Shown: piece by piece, positions 37,744 to 45,799 of the stretch | Layout: every line of letters begins with the position of its first letter | How positions within the stretch are numbered: the first letter of the stretch is position 1 | Assembly (NCBI GenBank): GCA_031253335.1 | Contig: JAIRWF010000035.1 | Span: 1 to 64,000, forward strand | Reading direction: 5' to 3' | Origin: Streptococcaceae bacterium | GTDB lineage: Bacteria; Bacillota; Bacilli; Lactobacillales; Streptococcaceae | Length of the DNA: 64,000 nucleotides | The notes under the pieces: model-generated | Database searches by the model: none | Seen by the model: the letters and a program-made list of their open reading frames with translations, nothing else | What the model was told of the DNA's origin: nothing | Position numbers and translations under genes: made by a program

Positions 37744-38364
37744 TCACTTTCTAAGCGCCTTCTTAAGCTCCCAGTATTGGATTTGCAGGTGCATTTTCCT
37801 TTTATCGACGAAAAAACCTGCCCTTAAAAACAGGTCCTGAAGCTCCTTTGGCCGATACACCTTCACATCCCCCTCGTGGGAAAAACGTGCAAGCCGCCAA
37901 TTATAAAGTCGCGTCACAAACGGAATATGAATCTCTGCGACCACAAGGCGCCCGCCAGGTACAAGCACCCGCATTGCTTCTTCTAAAAAGCTATCCGGAT
38001 GCGGAAAATGATGAAAACTCGCACTACAAATCACAACATCCATAGACTTATCCGTAAATGGCAAGTCCTCCGCGCGTCCACAAATAAAGTCCATCTGAGG
38101 AGCTCTCGCTTTTGCTACCCGAATCATCTCTGACGAAATATCCAAGCCATGTGCATCAATTTCTGTATTTTCCTGCAACAGCTCAAGCAAGACACCATTG
38201 GCGCACCCCACATCCAGCACACGCTCTCCAGGCTGAAGCTTTAGGTGCCGCACAATGTAGCGCTTGAAAAAGGACGACAAAAAGCCATCAAAGGTTTTCT
38301 CAAAATGCGTCGCAATGTGGTCGTAGTAGTCTCTACTCTCATTTTCATAGTGATGCTCGTGCAT
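37744..38364 (-). CDS. Class I SAM-dependent methyltransferase
   Basis: The 206-residue protein has motif I ERVLDVGCANGVLLELL, followed by IDAHGLDISSEMIRVAKAR and VVICSASFHHFPHPDSFLEEAMRVL, the UbiE/arsenite-type methyltransferase pattern. The substrate is not identifiable. It overlaps the rlmD end by 20 bp and has its own AGGAG, so it is translated from the rlmD mRNA. Confidence 0.85.
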   Translation of the reverse strand: MHEHHYENESRDYYDHIATHFEKTFDGFLSSFFKRYIVRHLKLQPGERVLDVGCANGVLLELLQENTEIDAHGLDISSEMIRVAKARAPQMDFICGRAEDLPFTDKSMDVVICSASFHHFPHPDSFLEEAMRVLVPGGRLVVAEIHIPFVTRLYNWRLARFSHEGDVKVYRPKELQDLFLRAGFFVDKRKMHLQIQYWELKKALRK

Positions 38365-39706
38365 GAAAATCTCCTACCAACTCAATATGATGCGTCTGTG
38401 GAAAGAGATCCACAGGCTGCACACTCTCTAGCGCATATCCTTGCTCACTCAGCAGCTTTACATCTCGTGCAAAGGTCGCAGGATTACAGGAAATATAGAC
38501 AATCTGCCTTGCCCCCATGCTTGCTGCCGTCTCAATAAAACTCGCCTCAAGCCCTTTTCTAGGTGGATCCACAAAGATGACATCTGCTCTTACCCCACGA
38601 GAAAGCCACTTGGGCATGACTTCTTCTGCTTTACCGACTTCATAGTGTGCTTTTTCAGCGACGCCGTTAAGTACTGCATTGTGCTGCGCATCAACTACCG
38701 CCTCAGGGACCACCTCCATCCCGTAAATCTCAGCCACCTGATCACTCGCACACAGCCCAATCGTCCCAATCCCCGCATAGGCATCTACTATCACATCAGA
38801 CGCTTTGAGTTCAGCAAAGTCATAGGCCGCCTGATAGAGACGTTCTGCTTGACTTGTATTTACCTGATAAAAGGCTGCTGCCGAGATATCAAAGCTTTTT
38901 CCTAGCATCGTGTCCCGAATCGTATCGCGCCCGTAAAGCACCTCAAAATCCGCCCCCAAAATGGCATTGCCAGAAGTCGTATTGCGACTCACGAGTATTG
39001 ACACAAGTTTTGGCTCTTCTTTGTGCAACGTGTCTGCTAACTCCCTCAAACGCGCATCAAACGCCGTAGCGACAAAGACGAGCATGATCTCCCCCGTGTG
39101 CGCCCCGCGTCGCAAAACAAGATTGCGTAAAAGTCCTTTTTTGCTTGTTTCGTCATAGGCAGAAAGCCCCATCTCACGCGCTAAATCTCGTACGCGCAAG
39201 ATAAGTCGATCTAATGTAGGCTCTTGAATATAAAAGTCCTCAATCGCTATCAACTCATGTGAATTTTTACGGAAAAAACCCGTCTGAATCTCCCCCGCAA
39301 TCTCCCTCACTGGAATCTGCGCTTTATTGCGATAGTGCAGAGGCTCTTGTGCCCCAATCACCGCTTCAACCGGGAAATCACTAAGCCCTGCATTTTTAGA
39401 TAACGCAACCACCACCTGCTGCCGCTTAAACGCGAGCTGTGCGGCATAGTCCAGATGCGCTAAATCCGCAATTCCCGTCCGCAAATAATCTCGCTTGACA
39501 TCAAGCAAGCGATGCGGCGAAGTCACCAAGAGCTCTTCGACTCTCCCAAAGGCAAATTGTTTCCCTACTTTGACAATCTTCCCACGAATCGTCTCGCCAG
39601 GAAGCGCATTTTCGACAAAAACAGGAAAGCCTGAGACCCTGACAACACCCAGACCCTCATGCGTCAAATCCAGCACATCAGCTTCAAAAATCTCGTTTTT
39701 TTGCAT
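38345..39706 (-). CDS. rlmD: 23S rRNA (uracil-5-)-methyltransferase, RumA/TrmA family
   Basis: The 453-residue enzyme has an N-terminal TRAM domain (DLTHEGLGVVRVSGFPVFVENALPGE), YRNKAQIPVR, the SAM motif VIVDAYAGIGTIGL, and the catalytic YISCNPATFARDVKLL with the nucleophilic Cys. VFVDPPRKGLE is also typical. The family contains RlmD, RlmCD and TrmFO-like relatives; the exact uridine cannot be fixed. Leaderless start predicted. Confidence 0.9.
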   Translation of the reverse strand: MQKNEIFEADVLDLTHEGLGVVRVSGFPVFVENALPGETIRGKIVKVGKQFAFGRVEELLVTSPHRLLDVKRDYLRTGIADLAHLDYAAQLAFKRQQVVVALSKNAGLSDFPVEAVIGAQEPLHYRNKAQIPVREIAGEIQTGFFRKNSHELIAIEDFYIQEPTLDRLILRVRDLAREMGLSAYDETSKKGLLRNLVLRRGAHTGEIMLVFVATAFDARLRELADTLHKEEPKLVSILVSRNTTSGNAILGADFEVLYGRDTIRDTMLGKSFDISAAAFYQVNTSQAERLYQAAYDFAELKASDVIVDAYAGIGTIGLCASDQVAEIYGMEVVPEAVVDAQHNAVLNGVAEKAHYEVGKAEEVMPKWLSRGVRADVIFVDPPRKGLEASFIETAASMGARQIVYISCNPATFARDVKLLSEQGYALESVQPVDLFPQTHHIELVGDFHARASL

Positions 39707-39712
39707 GCTTTC

Positions 39713-39718
39713 AGTATA
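39713..39718 (-). promoter_or_regulatory. Extended -10 box, leaderless start of rlmD
   Basis: TGA-TATACT, 6 nt, ATG. Confidence 0.5.
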
Positions 39719-39730
39719 TCAAAAAAGTAC

Positions 39731-39752
39731 AAAAAAGCGCCAAACTGGCGCA
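39731..39752 (-). terminator. rplS terminator
   Basis: GCGCCA-gttt-TGGCGC then T6 on the minus strand, directly before the rlmD promoter. Confidence 0.8.
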
Positions 39753-39756
39753 TTTC

Positions 39757-40110
39757 TTAGCTTCTTGCTTTCTCTTGAATACGAGCTGCCTTGCCTTGCA
39801 AGGTACGCAGGTAGTAGAGCTTTGCACGACGCACACGACCGTGACGCGTCACTTCGATTTTCTCAACACGTGGCGTGTGAAGTGGGAAGATACGCTCCAC
39901 CCCGACACCGCTTGAAATCTTACGTACGGTATAAGTTTCAGAGATACCAGTCCCCTGACGGGCAATCACGACGCCCTCGAAAATCTGGATACGCTCACGC
40001 GTGCCTTCGACGACTTTGGCGTGTACTTTTACTGTATCCCCAGGACGAAAGTCTGGAATATCCGTACGGAGTTGAGAGGCGTTAATTTCATCAATTAATG
40101 CTTGTGTCAT
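39757..40110 (-). CDS. rplS: Ribosomal protein bL19
   Basis: The 117-residue bL19 has [34 protein letters not shown] and [22 protein letters not shown] at 40110 follows GAAGGA; the track start at 40134 is too far upstream. A promoter with perfect spacing lies in the end of the kinase gene and a hairpin leader precedes the gene. Confidence 0.97.
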   Translation of the reverse strand: MTQALIDEINASQLRTDIPDFRPGDTVKVHAKVVEGTRERIQIFEGVVIARQGTGISETYTVRKISSGVGVERIFPLHTPRVEKIEVTRHGRVRRAKLYYLRTLQGKAARIQEKARS

Positions 40111-40124
40111 TTGTTTTTCCTTCT

Positions 40125-40167
40125 TGCACATCATACAGTCTGATTGGTATTGCTGCAGCGGAGTGCA
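40125..40167 (-). promoter_or_regulatory. rplS leader hairpin (L19-leader-like)
   Basis: TGCAC...GTGCA closes a structure with an inner ATAC/GTAT pair, in the 5' UTR of rplS. Similar L19 leaders serve ribosomal-protein autoregulation in Firmicutes; assignment to that class is inferred from position. Confidence 0.45.
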
Positions 40168-40195
40168 TTTTTATTATGCGTAAAGCACGGGAGTT

Positions 40196-40224
40196 ATTAT
40201 ATCAGATTTTTTGAGACATGTCAA
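40196..40224 (-). promoter_or_regulatory. rplS promoter
   Basis: TTGACA, 17 nt, TATAAT with TGA extension: the best consensus promoter in the window. The -35 half lies within the kinase gene. Confidence 0.8.
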
Positions 40225-41605
40225 TCTTAAAGGTCGTTTCTGTCTCGTCTGATGTGACTGAGAGCTCCCCATGGTGCTGCTGGGCGATGGCTTTGACAAT
40301 CGCAAGGCCAATCCCGTGCACCCCACCTTTTCCCTTGTAAAAGCGCTCAAAGATGTGAGGGAGGTCTTCTGGGGTAATGGCAGGCCCATCATTGCGCACA
40401 GAAATCACGCCCTCAGGACTTACCGCAAGTGTCACACGGCTTTTCGCGTAACGGATGGCATTGCTCACAAGATTAGCAACTGCTCGTCGCATCGCTTTGT
40501 AGTTGATTTCCCGCAGAACAGCTTTTTTAGGGAATTCGCATGAGAGCTCTAAGCCTTGTTTTTCAGCCAATGGCGTTTGTTCAGCAGCAACGTCTTTGAC
40601 TAGCTCGCGCAAATCTTGCCGCAAAAGTTCCTCGCCATCGGTCGTGCCTAGACTATCAAGACGTGAGGTCGTCAGCAAGTCCTCCACGAGCTCGGTCATG
40701 TTATCCGTTTCCTTCAAGATAGTTGTGGCAGCGTCTTTTGGCGCCATGACATCATAGGAAATGCCTTCTGCATAAGACTTGATCGTCATAAGCGGTGTTC
40801 TTAGCTCATGGCTAGCATTTTGGAAGAAGGTTTTTTGTGTCGTATCTTTCTCGCTCAGCTGCGTTGCCGCATCGTTGAGGTTGGACGCTAAGACCTTGAG
40901 TTCTCTCCCGTGATAATCCCTATCGTCTCGGGTAAAATCTCCTTTTCCGATACGCCGGGCAAAGCCCGCAAGTCGTCCTAAAGGTTGCGTGATTCGCCTT
41001 GTGGTCAAGAGAATGGACAGACTTGTAAAAATCAAGACCGCAAGCGTAATCCAGACAAGATAAGCGTTGACCTTATCGGAGAAGTTCACAATCCCTGAAA
41101 TATCTGTATAGTAGATTAGGTAACTCCCGTCGTCGGCGACGGTTTGGATATAAAAGGTTGACTCTCCTGTCTCCAAACGGTAACTTTTCAGGCCAGAAAG
41201 ACTTGTCCCATCTTCTTTGAGGCCTGTAAGTATCGTTTTGGCCGTTTGTAAATCAAAAGGCTGCAAATCACCTGCATTTTCGATTGTATAGGTACTTGTG
41301 GCTTTAAAAACCATGGAGCGGGTATTAAACCTACCGACAGGCGCATTTTCAAGATTGGGGAGGCTTGATGAGCTGCTACTTGAGCGGGCTGAGCTTTCGG
41401 GAAAATGTGCGACAGTTGAGATTTGCTTTGTTGCAGAAGACGTGATGTAGCTTGACATCAAGACGTTAAACACCACGAGAACGCCCACAAAAGCTACCAG
41501 GACAATCGAAATATTCACAAGGAGGAGCCGTGTGGTAATAGAAAATTCCCGAAAAGAAGAGAGGGACTTATTCAGCGGATTCACTGTCGTTTTTTTCTCG
41601 CTCAT
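40202..41605 (-). CDS. Membrane sensor histidine kinase
   Basis: The 467-residue kinase has two membrane helices (LLLVNISIVLVAFVGVLVVF and VWITLAVLIFTSLSILL) around an extracellular sensor of about 140 residues with a Ser-rich run. HAMP follows (RRITQPLGRLAGFARRIGKGD), then HisKA with FFQNASHELRTPLMTIKSYAEG. The ATPase has NLVSNAIRYAK and HGIGLAIVKAIAQQHHGE. The ligand is unknown. Its ATG lies 38 bp inside the response-regulator gene with AGGAGG upstream, so the two are coupled. Confidence 0.92.
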   Translation of the reverse strand: MSEKKTTVNPLNKSLSSFREFSITTRLLLVNISIVLVAFVGVLVVFNVLMSSYITSSATKQISTVAHFPESSARSSSSSSSLPNLENAPVGRFNTRSMVFKATSTYTIENAGDLQPFDLQTAKTILTGLKEDGTSLSGLKSYRLETGESTFYIQTVADDGSYLIYYTDISGIVNFSDKVNAYLVWITLAVLIFTSLSILLTTRRITQPLGRLAGFARRIGKGDFTRDDRDYHGRELKVLASNLNDAATQLSEKDTTQKTFFQNASHELRTPLMTIKSYAEGISYDVMAPKDAATTILKETDNMTELVEDLLTTSRLDSLGTTDGEELLRQDLRELVKDVAAEQTPLAEKQGLELSCEFPKKAVLREINYKAMRRAVANLVSNAIRYAKSRVTLAVSPEGVISVRNDGPAITPEDLPHIFERFYKGKGGVHGIGLAIVKAIAQQHHGELSVTSDETETTFKIDMSQKI

Positions 41606-41969
41606 AATCTTGCCTCCTAAAGATAGCTTTCACGCGCATGACAAGCTCCATCGGACTAAAAGGTTTTGTGAAATAATCATCACTTCCAAGATCGAGTCCT
41701 GTGGCGTAGTCTAGGTCGCTGTCTCGCGCCGTGAGCATGATGACGGGGACCGTCGAGTTTTTCCGGATTTTTTTTAAGATGACAAAGCCATTGGATCCAG
41801 GCATCATCACATCTAAAATAACAAAATCGGAAGGGGCTGCCTGAAAGGTTTCATAGAGAGCGTCACCCGTCTCAAAGTCCGTGACGAGATAGCCCTCTTT
41901 TTCCAGAAAGGCCTTGACCGCCACACGAATCTCTGTGGTGTCATCAGCGATATAGATAATTTTTGACAT
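41568..41969 (-). CDS. Receiver-only response regulator
   Basis: The 133-residue protein is a complete receiver domain: acidic pair ADD (D9, D10), phospho-acceptor in FVILDVMMPGSNG (D53), VIMLTARDSD and DYFTKPFSPMELVMRVKAIFRRQ. It stops 18 residues later without the winged-helix DNA-binding domain that OmpR-type regulators carry at this point. The next gene, the kinase, already begins 38 bp upstream of the stop, so there is no room for one. Either it signals by protein contact or the output domain was lost. Confidence 0.88.
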   Translation of the reverse strand: MSKIIYIADDTTEIRVAVKAFLEKEGYLVTDFETGDALYETFQAAPSDFVILDVMMPGSNGFVILKKIRKNSTVPVIMLTARDSDLDYATGLDLGSDDYFTKPFSPMELVMRVKAIFRRQDYEREKNDSESAE

Positions 41970-42032
41970 ATTCTCTTTATTTCCCTTTCTCTATCGCGAT
42001 GACACGATAGTGACTTGCTGCACAAGCCTCAT

Positions 42033-42086
42033 TCACAACCTGAAAGCGTTGCTTTCAGCATCAGCGATATAGATGATTTTAGGCAT
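42033..42086 (-). CDS. Duplicate 17-codon minicistron (copy 2)
   Basis: ATG at 42086 gives MPKIIYIADAESNAFRL then stop: the first residues of the response regulator followed by a new tail. It has the same upstream sequence (AAAGAGAAT) as the real gene. It may be a debris ORF or a leader peptide; expression is unknown. Confidence 0.35.
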   Translation of the reverse strand: MPKIIYIADAESNAFRL

Positions 42087-42149
42087 ATTCTCTTTATTTT
42101 CCTTTCTCTATCGCGATGACACGATAGTGACTTGCTGCACAAGCCTCAT

Positions 42150-42203
42150 TCATAACCTGAAAGCGTTGCTTTCAGCATCAGCGATATAGATGATTTTTGG
42201 CAT
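42150..42203 (-). CDS. Duplicate 17-codon minicistron (copy 3)
   Basis: ATG at 42203 gives the same 17-residue peptide and stop. It lies 28 nt after the aminotransferase stop, so ribosomes would meet it first. Confidence 0.35.
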   Translation of the reverse strand: MPKIIYIADAESNAFRL

Positions 42204-42231
42204 GGTTTCTTTATTTTCCCTACTTCCAATT

Positions 42232-43446
42232 TTATTTTCGGTATTGTGCTAAAAAGCGCGCCATTTTTTCGCCGATGTCTTCGAGTTCATCAACACGTGG
42301 GAGATAGACGATTCGGAAATGGTCTGGCTCTGGCCAGTTAAAGCCACGCCCATGCACGAGAAGTATTTTTTCTTGTTTCAAAAAGTCTAGGACAAGCTGC
42401 TCGTCATCGTCAAAGTCGTACATGTTGCGATCAATCTTTGGGAAGATATAGAAAGCAGCGTGGGGTCTAACAGCGCTGACACCTGGAATGTCATTGATAG
42501 CTTTCATAATCACCTCGCGCTGCTCGTAGATACGACCGCCTGGTAGCAAGAGCTTATCGACAGACTGCGTCCCGCCAAGGGCAGTCTGCACAACGCTTTG
42601 AGCAAGGACGTTGGAACAAAGGCGCATAGAAGCTAGCATATCGAGACCTTCAATGTAGCCTTTTTCGTGGGATTTATCGCCTGAGAGAACCATCCAGCCA
42701 ACACGAAAGCCCGCAATACGGTGGGATTTTGAGAGGCCATTCATCGTGACGACAAAAAGATCAGGCGCTAGTGTCGCAATCGGGGTATGAACCTCGCCGT
42801 CCATGACAAGGCGATCATAGATCTCATCTGAAAAGATGATGAGCTCGTTTTGCCTAGCGACTTCAACAATTTCTAAGAGGAGATCTTTGTTGTAAAGGGC
42901 TCCTGTGGGGTTGTTTGGGTTGATGAGGACGATGGCTTTGGTATTTTCTGTGATTTTGGATTTGATATCAGCCATATCAGGGTACCAATCAGCTTTTTCA
43001 TCACAGATATAGTGAACCGCATGCCCTCCTGCGAGGGAGACCGCAGCCGTCCAGAGGGGGTAGTCTGGCATGGGAATAAGCACTTCATCTCCCGTGTCCA
43101 AAAGACCTTGCATTGCCATGACAATGAGCTCAGAGACCCCATTTCCCGTATAAATATCGTCAATACCAACGTTTGGGAAGCCTTTTAGCTGACAATATTG
43201 CATGATGGCTTTGCGGGCGGAGAAAATGCCTTTGGAGTCGCTATAGCCCTCAGATTCTACGGCATTGCGCACGAGATCATGGATAACCTCATCGGGCGCT
43301 AGAAAGCCAAATTCTGCGGGGTTGCCCGTGTTTAATCGAAGGATTTTTTCGCCATTTTCACGCATGCGGTTGGCCTCATCGAGGACGGGGCCGCGTATGT
43401 CGTAGGCGACATGGTCAAGTTTGTGGGATTTTTCAAAGTTTCTCAT
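42232..43446 (-). CDS. PLP-dependent aminotransferase, AlaA-like
   Basis: The 404-residue class I aminotransferase has LNTGNPAEFGF at the N-terminus, PMPDYPLWTAAVSLAGGH, VLINPNNPTGALY, FSDEIYDRL and the PLP lysine in MNGLSKSHRIAGFRVGW. The best match by pattern is the glutamate-pyruvate aminotransferase AlaA. It overlaps the alarmone synthetase stop by 4 bp (ATGA), so the two are translationally coupled. Confidence 0.9.
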   Translation of the reverse strand: MRNFEKSHKLDHVAYDIRGPVLDEANRMRENGEKILRLNTGNPAEFGFLAPDEVIHDLVRNAVESEGYSDSKGIFSARKAIMQYCQLKGFPNVGIDDIYTGNGVSELIVMAMQGLLDTGDEVLIPMPDYPLWTAAVSLAGGHAVHYICDEKADWYPDMADIKSKITENTKAIVLINPNNPTGALYNKDLLLEIVEVARQNELIIFSDEIYDRLVMDGEVHTPIATLAPDLFVVTMNGLSKSHRIAGFRVGWMVLSGDKSHEKGYIEGLDMLASMRLCSNVLAQSVVQTALGGTQSVDKLLLPGGRIYEQREVIMKAINDIPGVSAVRPHAAFYIFPKIDRNMYDFDDDEQLVLDFLKQEKILLVHGRGFNWPEPDHFRIVYLPRVDELEDIGEKMARFLAQYRK

Positions 43447-45041
43447 AAGATTTTGCTCCGATGTATGACTGGCTTTTCTTCGGATGAATTCGCAGTTGGA
43501 GTAGGGGTTGCAACGGCACTGCTTGTTGGCACGTGTCCTGTCATCGCCATGTGACGGGTCACAGTGCCTGCTGGGAGTCCCATAGGTGTAGGAGCTGCGG
43601 CTGTCGTCTCAGTCTGAAAGAGGACTGGCGGAGTTTGAGGCGTACCGGTTGCTGTAGCTTCTTCTGGAAGTGATGACACAAGCGGACTTAGCGTTTCTGC
43701 TTCTGGAGTTTCTAAGGAAGGCTCAGGGACTGGGGCAGTTTGCGGGGCTTCTTCAAGGGGCTCGTTTAGCGCTGCCTCTGAAGTTGGACTGTCACTCGCA
43801 ATAGGTGCGGAGACATCTGGGCTTTGCTCTTCTAAATCCACGCTTTCTGCAACAATCGGACGAGGTGTAGCAGGAGTGGCGTTGAGGACTGAGATTTCAG
43901 GACCTGTTGTGAAAATGGCTGGATGACTTAGAGGCTCTTGAGCAGCTGGGGCTTGTGGTGCTTCAGCTTGTGCCTGTTGAATGGGCACCAGCATATCATC
44001 CGGTAGATCGAGGTCAAGGGCATAGTCCATCGTTTCAACGGGATAGACTGGATAGAGGGGCTCATCCTGTACGGTTTCTTGGGGTGTTGTGTGCTCGTCA
44101 GGCTTGATGTTACTTAACTCAGGGAAGTCGTCATGAGCGGGTGCTGTATCAGGGAGCTTTTCAGGCGATTCAGGCGTTGCTTCTGCTTCTAGCACTTGTG
44201 CGGGCATTATCGTTTGTTCTGAGGGCTGTGCGGGTGTTGCTTCGTCATCTATCACTTGTGCTGGAGTGGCTGCAAGAATCGTGGTGGTGCTCGCTGACAA
44301 AAGTTCTTGGTTATCTTCTGCAAGAATCTTTTCAGTCGCTGCAGCTAATTTCTCACTTTCCGTGCTGCTCTCATAGGCGTCGCTCGCCTCATCTTCATTG
44401 ATGAGATCCACAAGCTCATGGATAAGATACATCCGCTCATCCAGTGCATGAATCTGCTCAGCGCAGGTCTGGAGCTCATTTGAGAGGTGGAGAGGCATGT
44501 CACCGCCATATTTGTAGCGAACTTTGTGCTCTAAGGTTGCCCAGAAATCCTGGGCGCTGGTACGGAGCTGGACTTCAACAGGGACGGTTTCATTGCCAAA
44601 GAGGCCGCCCAGCTTGACTTCGAGAATCATGTGATAGCTACGATAGCCAGAAGGCTTCGCCTCTGTCAGGTAATCTTTTTCAGATAGTACACGGAAGGCA
44701 TCTTGCTGGCGCAGAACCTCGGCGATATCAAAGATATCTTTGGCATAGCCACAGATGATGCGGATGCCTGCAATGTCTTTGAGATTTGCAACGGCAGCCT
44801 CAGCTGTGATGGGAAGGGCTTTTTTCTTGAGCTTTCCTGCGATGGACTCGGGCTGCTTGAGGCGGGATTTGATATGTTCAATCGGATTGGCAGGTGTGTA
44901 GGCCTTGTAGTAGTCTGTCAAATTTGACAGGTTCGTTAACACGAGATGAAGGGCAGCTTCATATTTGACAAGTTCGCGCTTGAGTGCGTCAAACTCGTCA
45001 GGTGCAAAGCGGGTGGCCAGAATTTCTTTGTTGAGTACCAT
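43443..45041 (-). CDS. Small alarmone synthetase with a 300-residue disordered tail
   Basis: Residues about 1-215 are a RelP/RelQ-type (p)ppGpp synthetase: NPIEHIKSRLKQPESIAGKL, LKDIAGIRIICGYAKDIFDIA (the catalytic D of DIAGIR), EAKPSGYRSYHMIL and PVEVQLRTSAQDFWATLEHKVRYKY. No hydrolase or TGS/ACT domains exist. The remaining 315 residues are Pro/Ala/Glu/Thr-rich and low complexity, with no known domain, ending HRSKIL. Usual family length is 210-260. The reading frame is clean, so the tail is coded, not a frameshift artefact. The ATG is 6 nt from TAAAAT. Confidence 0.88.
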   Translation of the reverse strand: MVLNKEILATRFAPDEFDALKRELVKYEAALHLVLTNLSNLTDYYKAYTPANPIEHIKSRLKQPESIAGKLKKKALPITAEAAVANLKDIAGIRIICGYAKDIFDIAEVLRQQDAFRVLSEKDYLTEAKPSGYRSYHMILEVKLGGLFGNETVPVEVQLRTSAQDFWATLEHKVRYKYGGDMPLHLSNELQTCAEQIHALDERMYLIHELVDLINEDEASDAYESSTESEKLAAATEKILAEDNQELLSASTTTILAATPAQVIDDEATPAQPSEQTIMPAQVLEAEATPESPEKLPDTAPAHDDFPELSNIKPDEHTTPQETVQDEPLYPVYPVETMDYALDLDLPDDMLVPIQQAQAEAPQAPAAQEPLSHPAIFTTGPEISVLNATPATPRPIVAESVDLEEQSPDVSAPIASDSPTSEAALNEPLEEAPQTAPVPEPSLETPEAETLSPLVSSLPEEATATGTPQTPPVLFQTETTAAAPTPMGLPAGTVTRHMAMTGHVPTSSAVATPTPTANSSEEKPVIHRSKIL

Positions 45042-45047
45042 AAGTCT

Positions 45048-45053
45048 ATTTTA
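45048..45053 (-). promoter_or_regulatory. Extended -10 box, leaderless start of the alarmone synthetase gene
   Basis: TGG-TAAAAT, 6 nt, ATG. Confidence 0.5.
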
Positions 45054-45090
45054 CCATAAATAATCGGACGTTTCGTTGCGCGGGAGGTGT

Positions 45091-45115
45091 AAAAAAGGCC
45101 CCTGAAAGAGGCCTT
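45091..45115 (-). terminator. Terminator of the ABC exporter operon
   Basis: AAGGCC-tctttcagg-GGCCTT then T4 on the minus strand, just below the ATPase gene. Confidence 0.7.
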
Positions 45116-45122
45116 ATTTGCC

Positions 45123-45785
45123 TTAGGCAATTTTTTTGAATTCGCGGTGTTTGAGCTCATAAACAACGTCGGAAGCACTCGCCACTTCCGTCTCATGTGT
45201 GATGAGAATCACGATTTTATTTTCCTCATGGGCAATACGCTTGAAGAGCGCCACGATGTCGTGGGTCGTCTCTTCATCGAGATTGCCTGTTGGCTCATCG
45301 GCCAAAATGACATCATGTCCCGTCACTAAGGCTCGCGCGATAGCAACACGTTGCTGCTGCCCGCCAGAGAGTCTCGAAACAGGTTTGTGTATCAAATCTT
45401 CGGTGAGGCCGACCTTTTCCAAGGCTTCTGTAATGGCTTTTTTCTCGTCGTCAAATTTGACAGAGCTGATGCGGACTGCTGTTTCCACGTTTTGGAAGGC
45501 TGTCATATAACTCAAAAGGTTATAGGCCTGAAAAACTGTGGAGACGGACTGTTGGCGGTACTTCGTCAAATTTGACCGCTTGATTTCTTTGTCATCCAAG
45601 AGGATTTTGCCGCCTTTTGGGGTGTCAAGGCCTGCAAGAATTGACAAGAAGGTCGTTTTGCCAGAGCCTGACTGCCCCAAGATTGCGTACATCGTGCCTG
45701 GGTTAAATTCCTCATTGACCTCACGGAAGAGATAATCCTCAGCAAGGCCGTAAGTATAGGTTAGGTTTTCAATTTTTAATGTCAT
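45123..45785 (-). CDS. ABC transporter ATP-binding protein (MacB/LolD type)
   Basis: The 220-residue ATPase has Walker A in LGQSGSGKTTFLS, signature SRLSGGQQQRVAIARAL, Walker B VILADEPTGNLDEETT, and the switch His in ILITHETEVA. It pairs with the FtsX-like permease directly upstream (14 nt gap). The substrate is probably a peptide or lipid-like envelope compound. Two palindromes lie in the gene. Confidence 0.93.
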   Translation of the reverse strand: MTLKIENLTYTYGLAEDYLFREVNEEFNPGTMYAILGQSGSGKTTFLSILAGLDTPKGGKILLDDKEIKRSNLTKYRQQSVSTVFQAYNLLSYMTAFQNVETAVRISSVKFDDEKKAITEALEKVGLTEDLIHKPVSRLSGGQQQRVAIARALVTGHDVILADEPTGNLDEETTHDIVALFKRIAHEENKIVILITHETEVASASDVVYELKHREFKKIA

Positions 45786-45799
45786 AAGTCGCCTCTTTC

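Larger units (their letters stand above)
41942..42203 (-). repeat. 117-bp tandem duplication of the response-regulator start region
   Basis: Units start at 41942, 42059 and 42176 (third partial), period 117 bp, near-identical. Each carries a start codon, the coding start for xKIIYIAD, and the hairpins CTGAAAGC-aac-GCTTTCAG and TATCG...CGATA. Confidence 0.9.
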
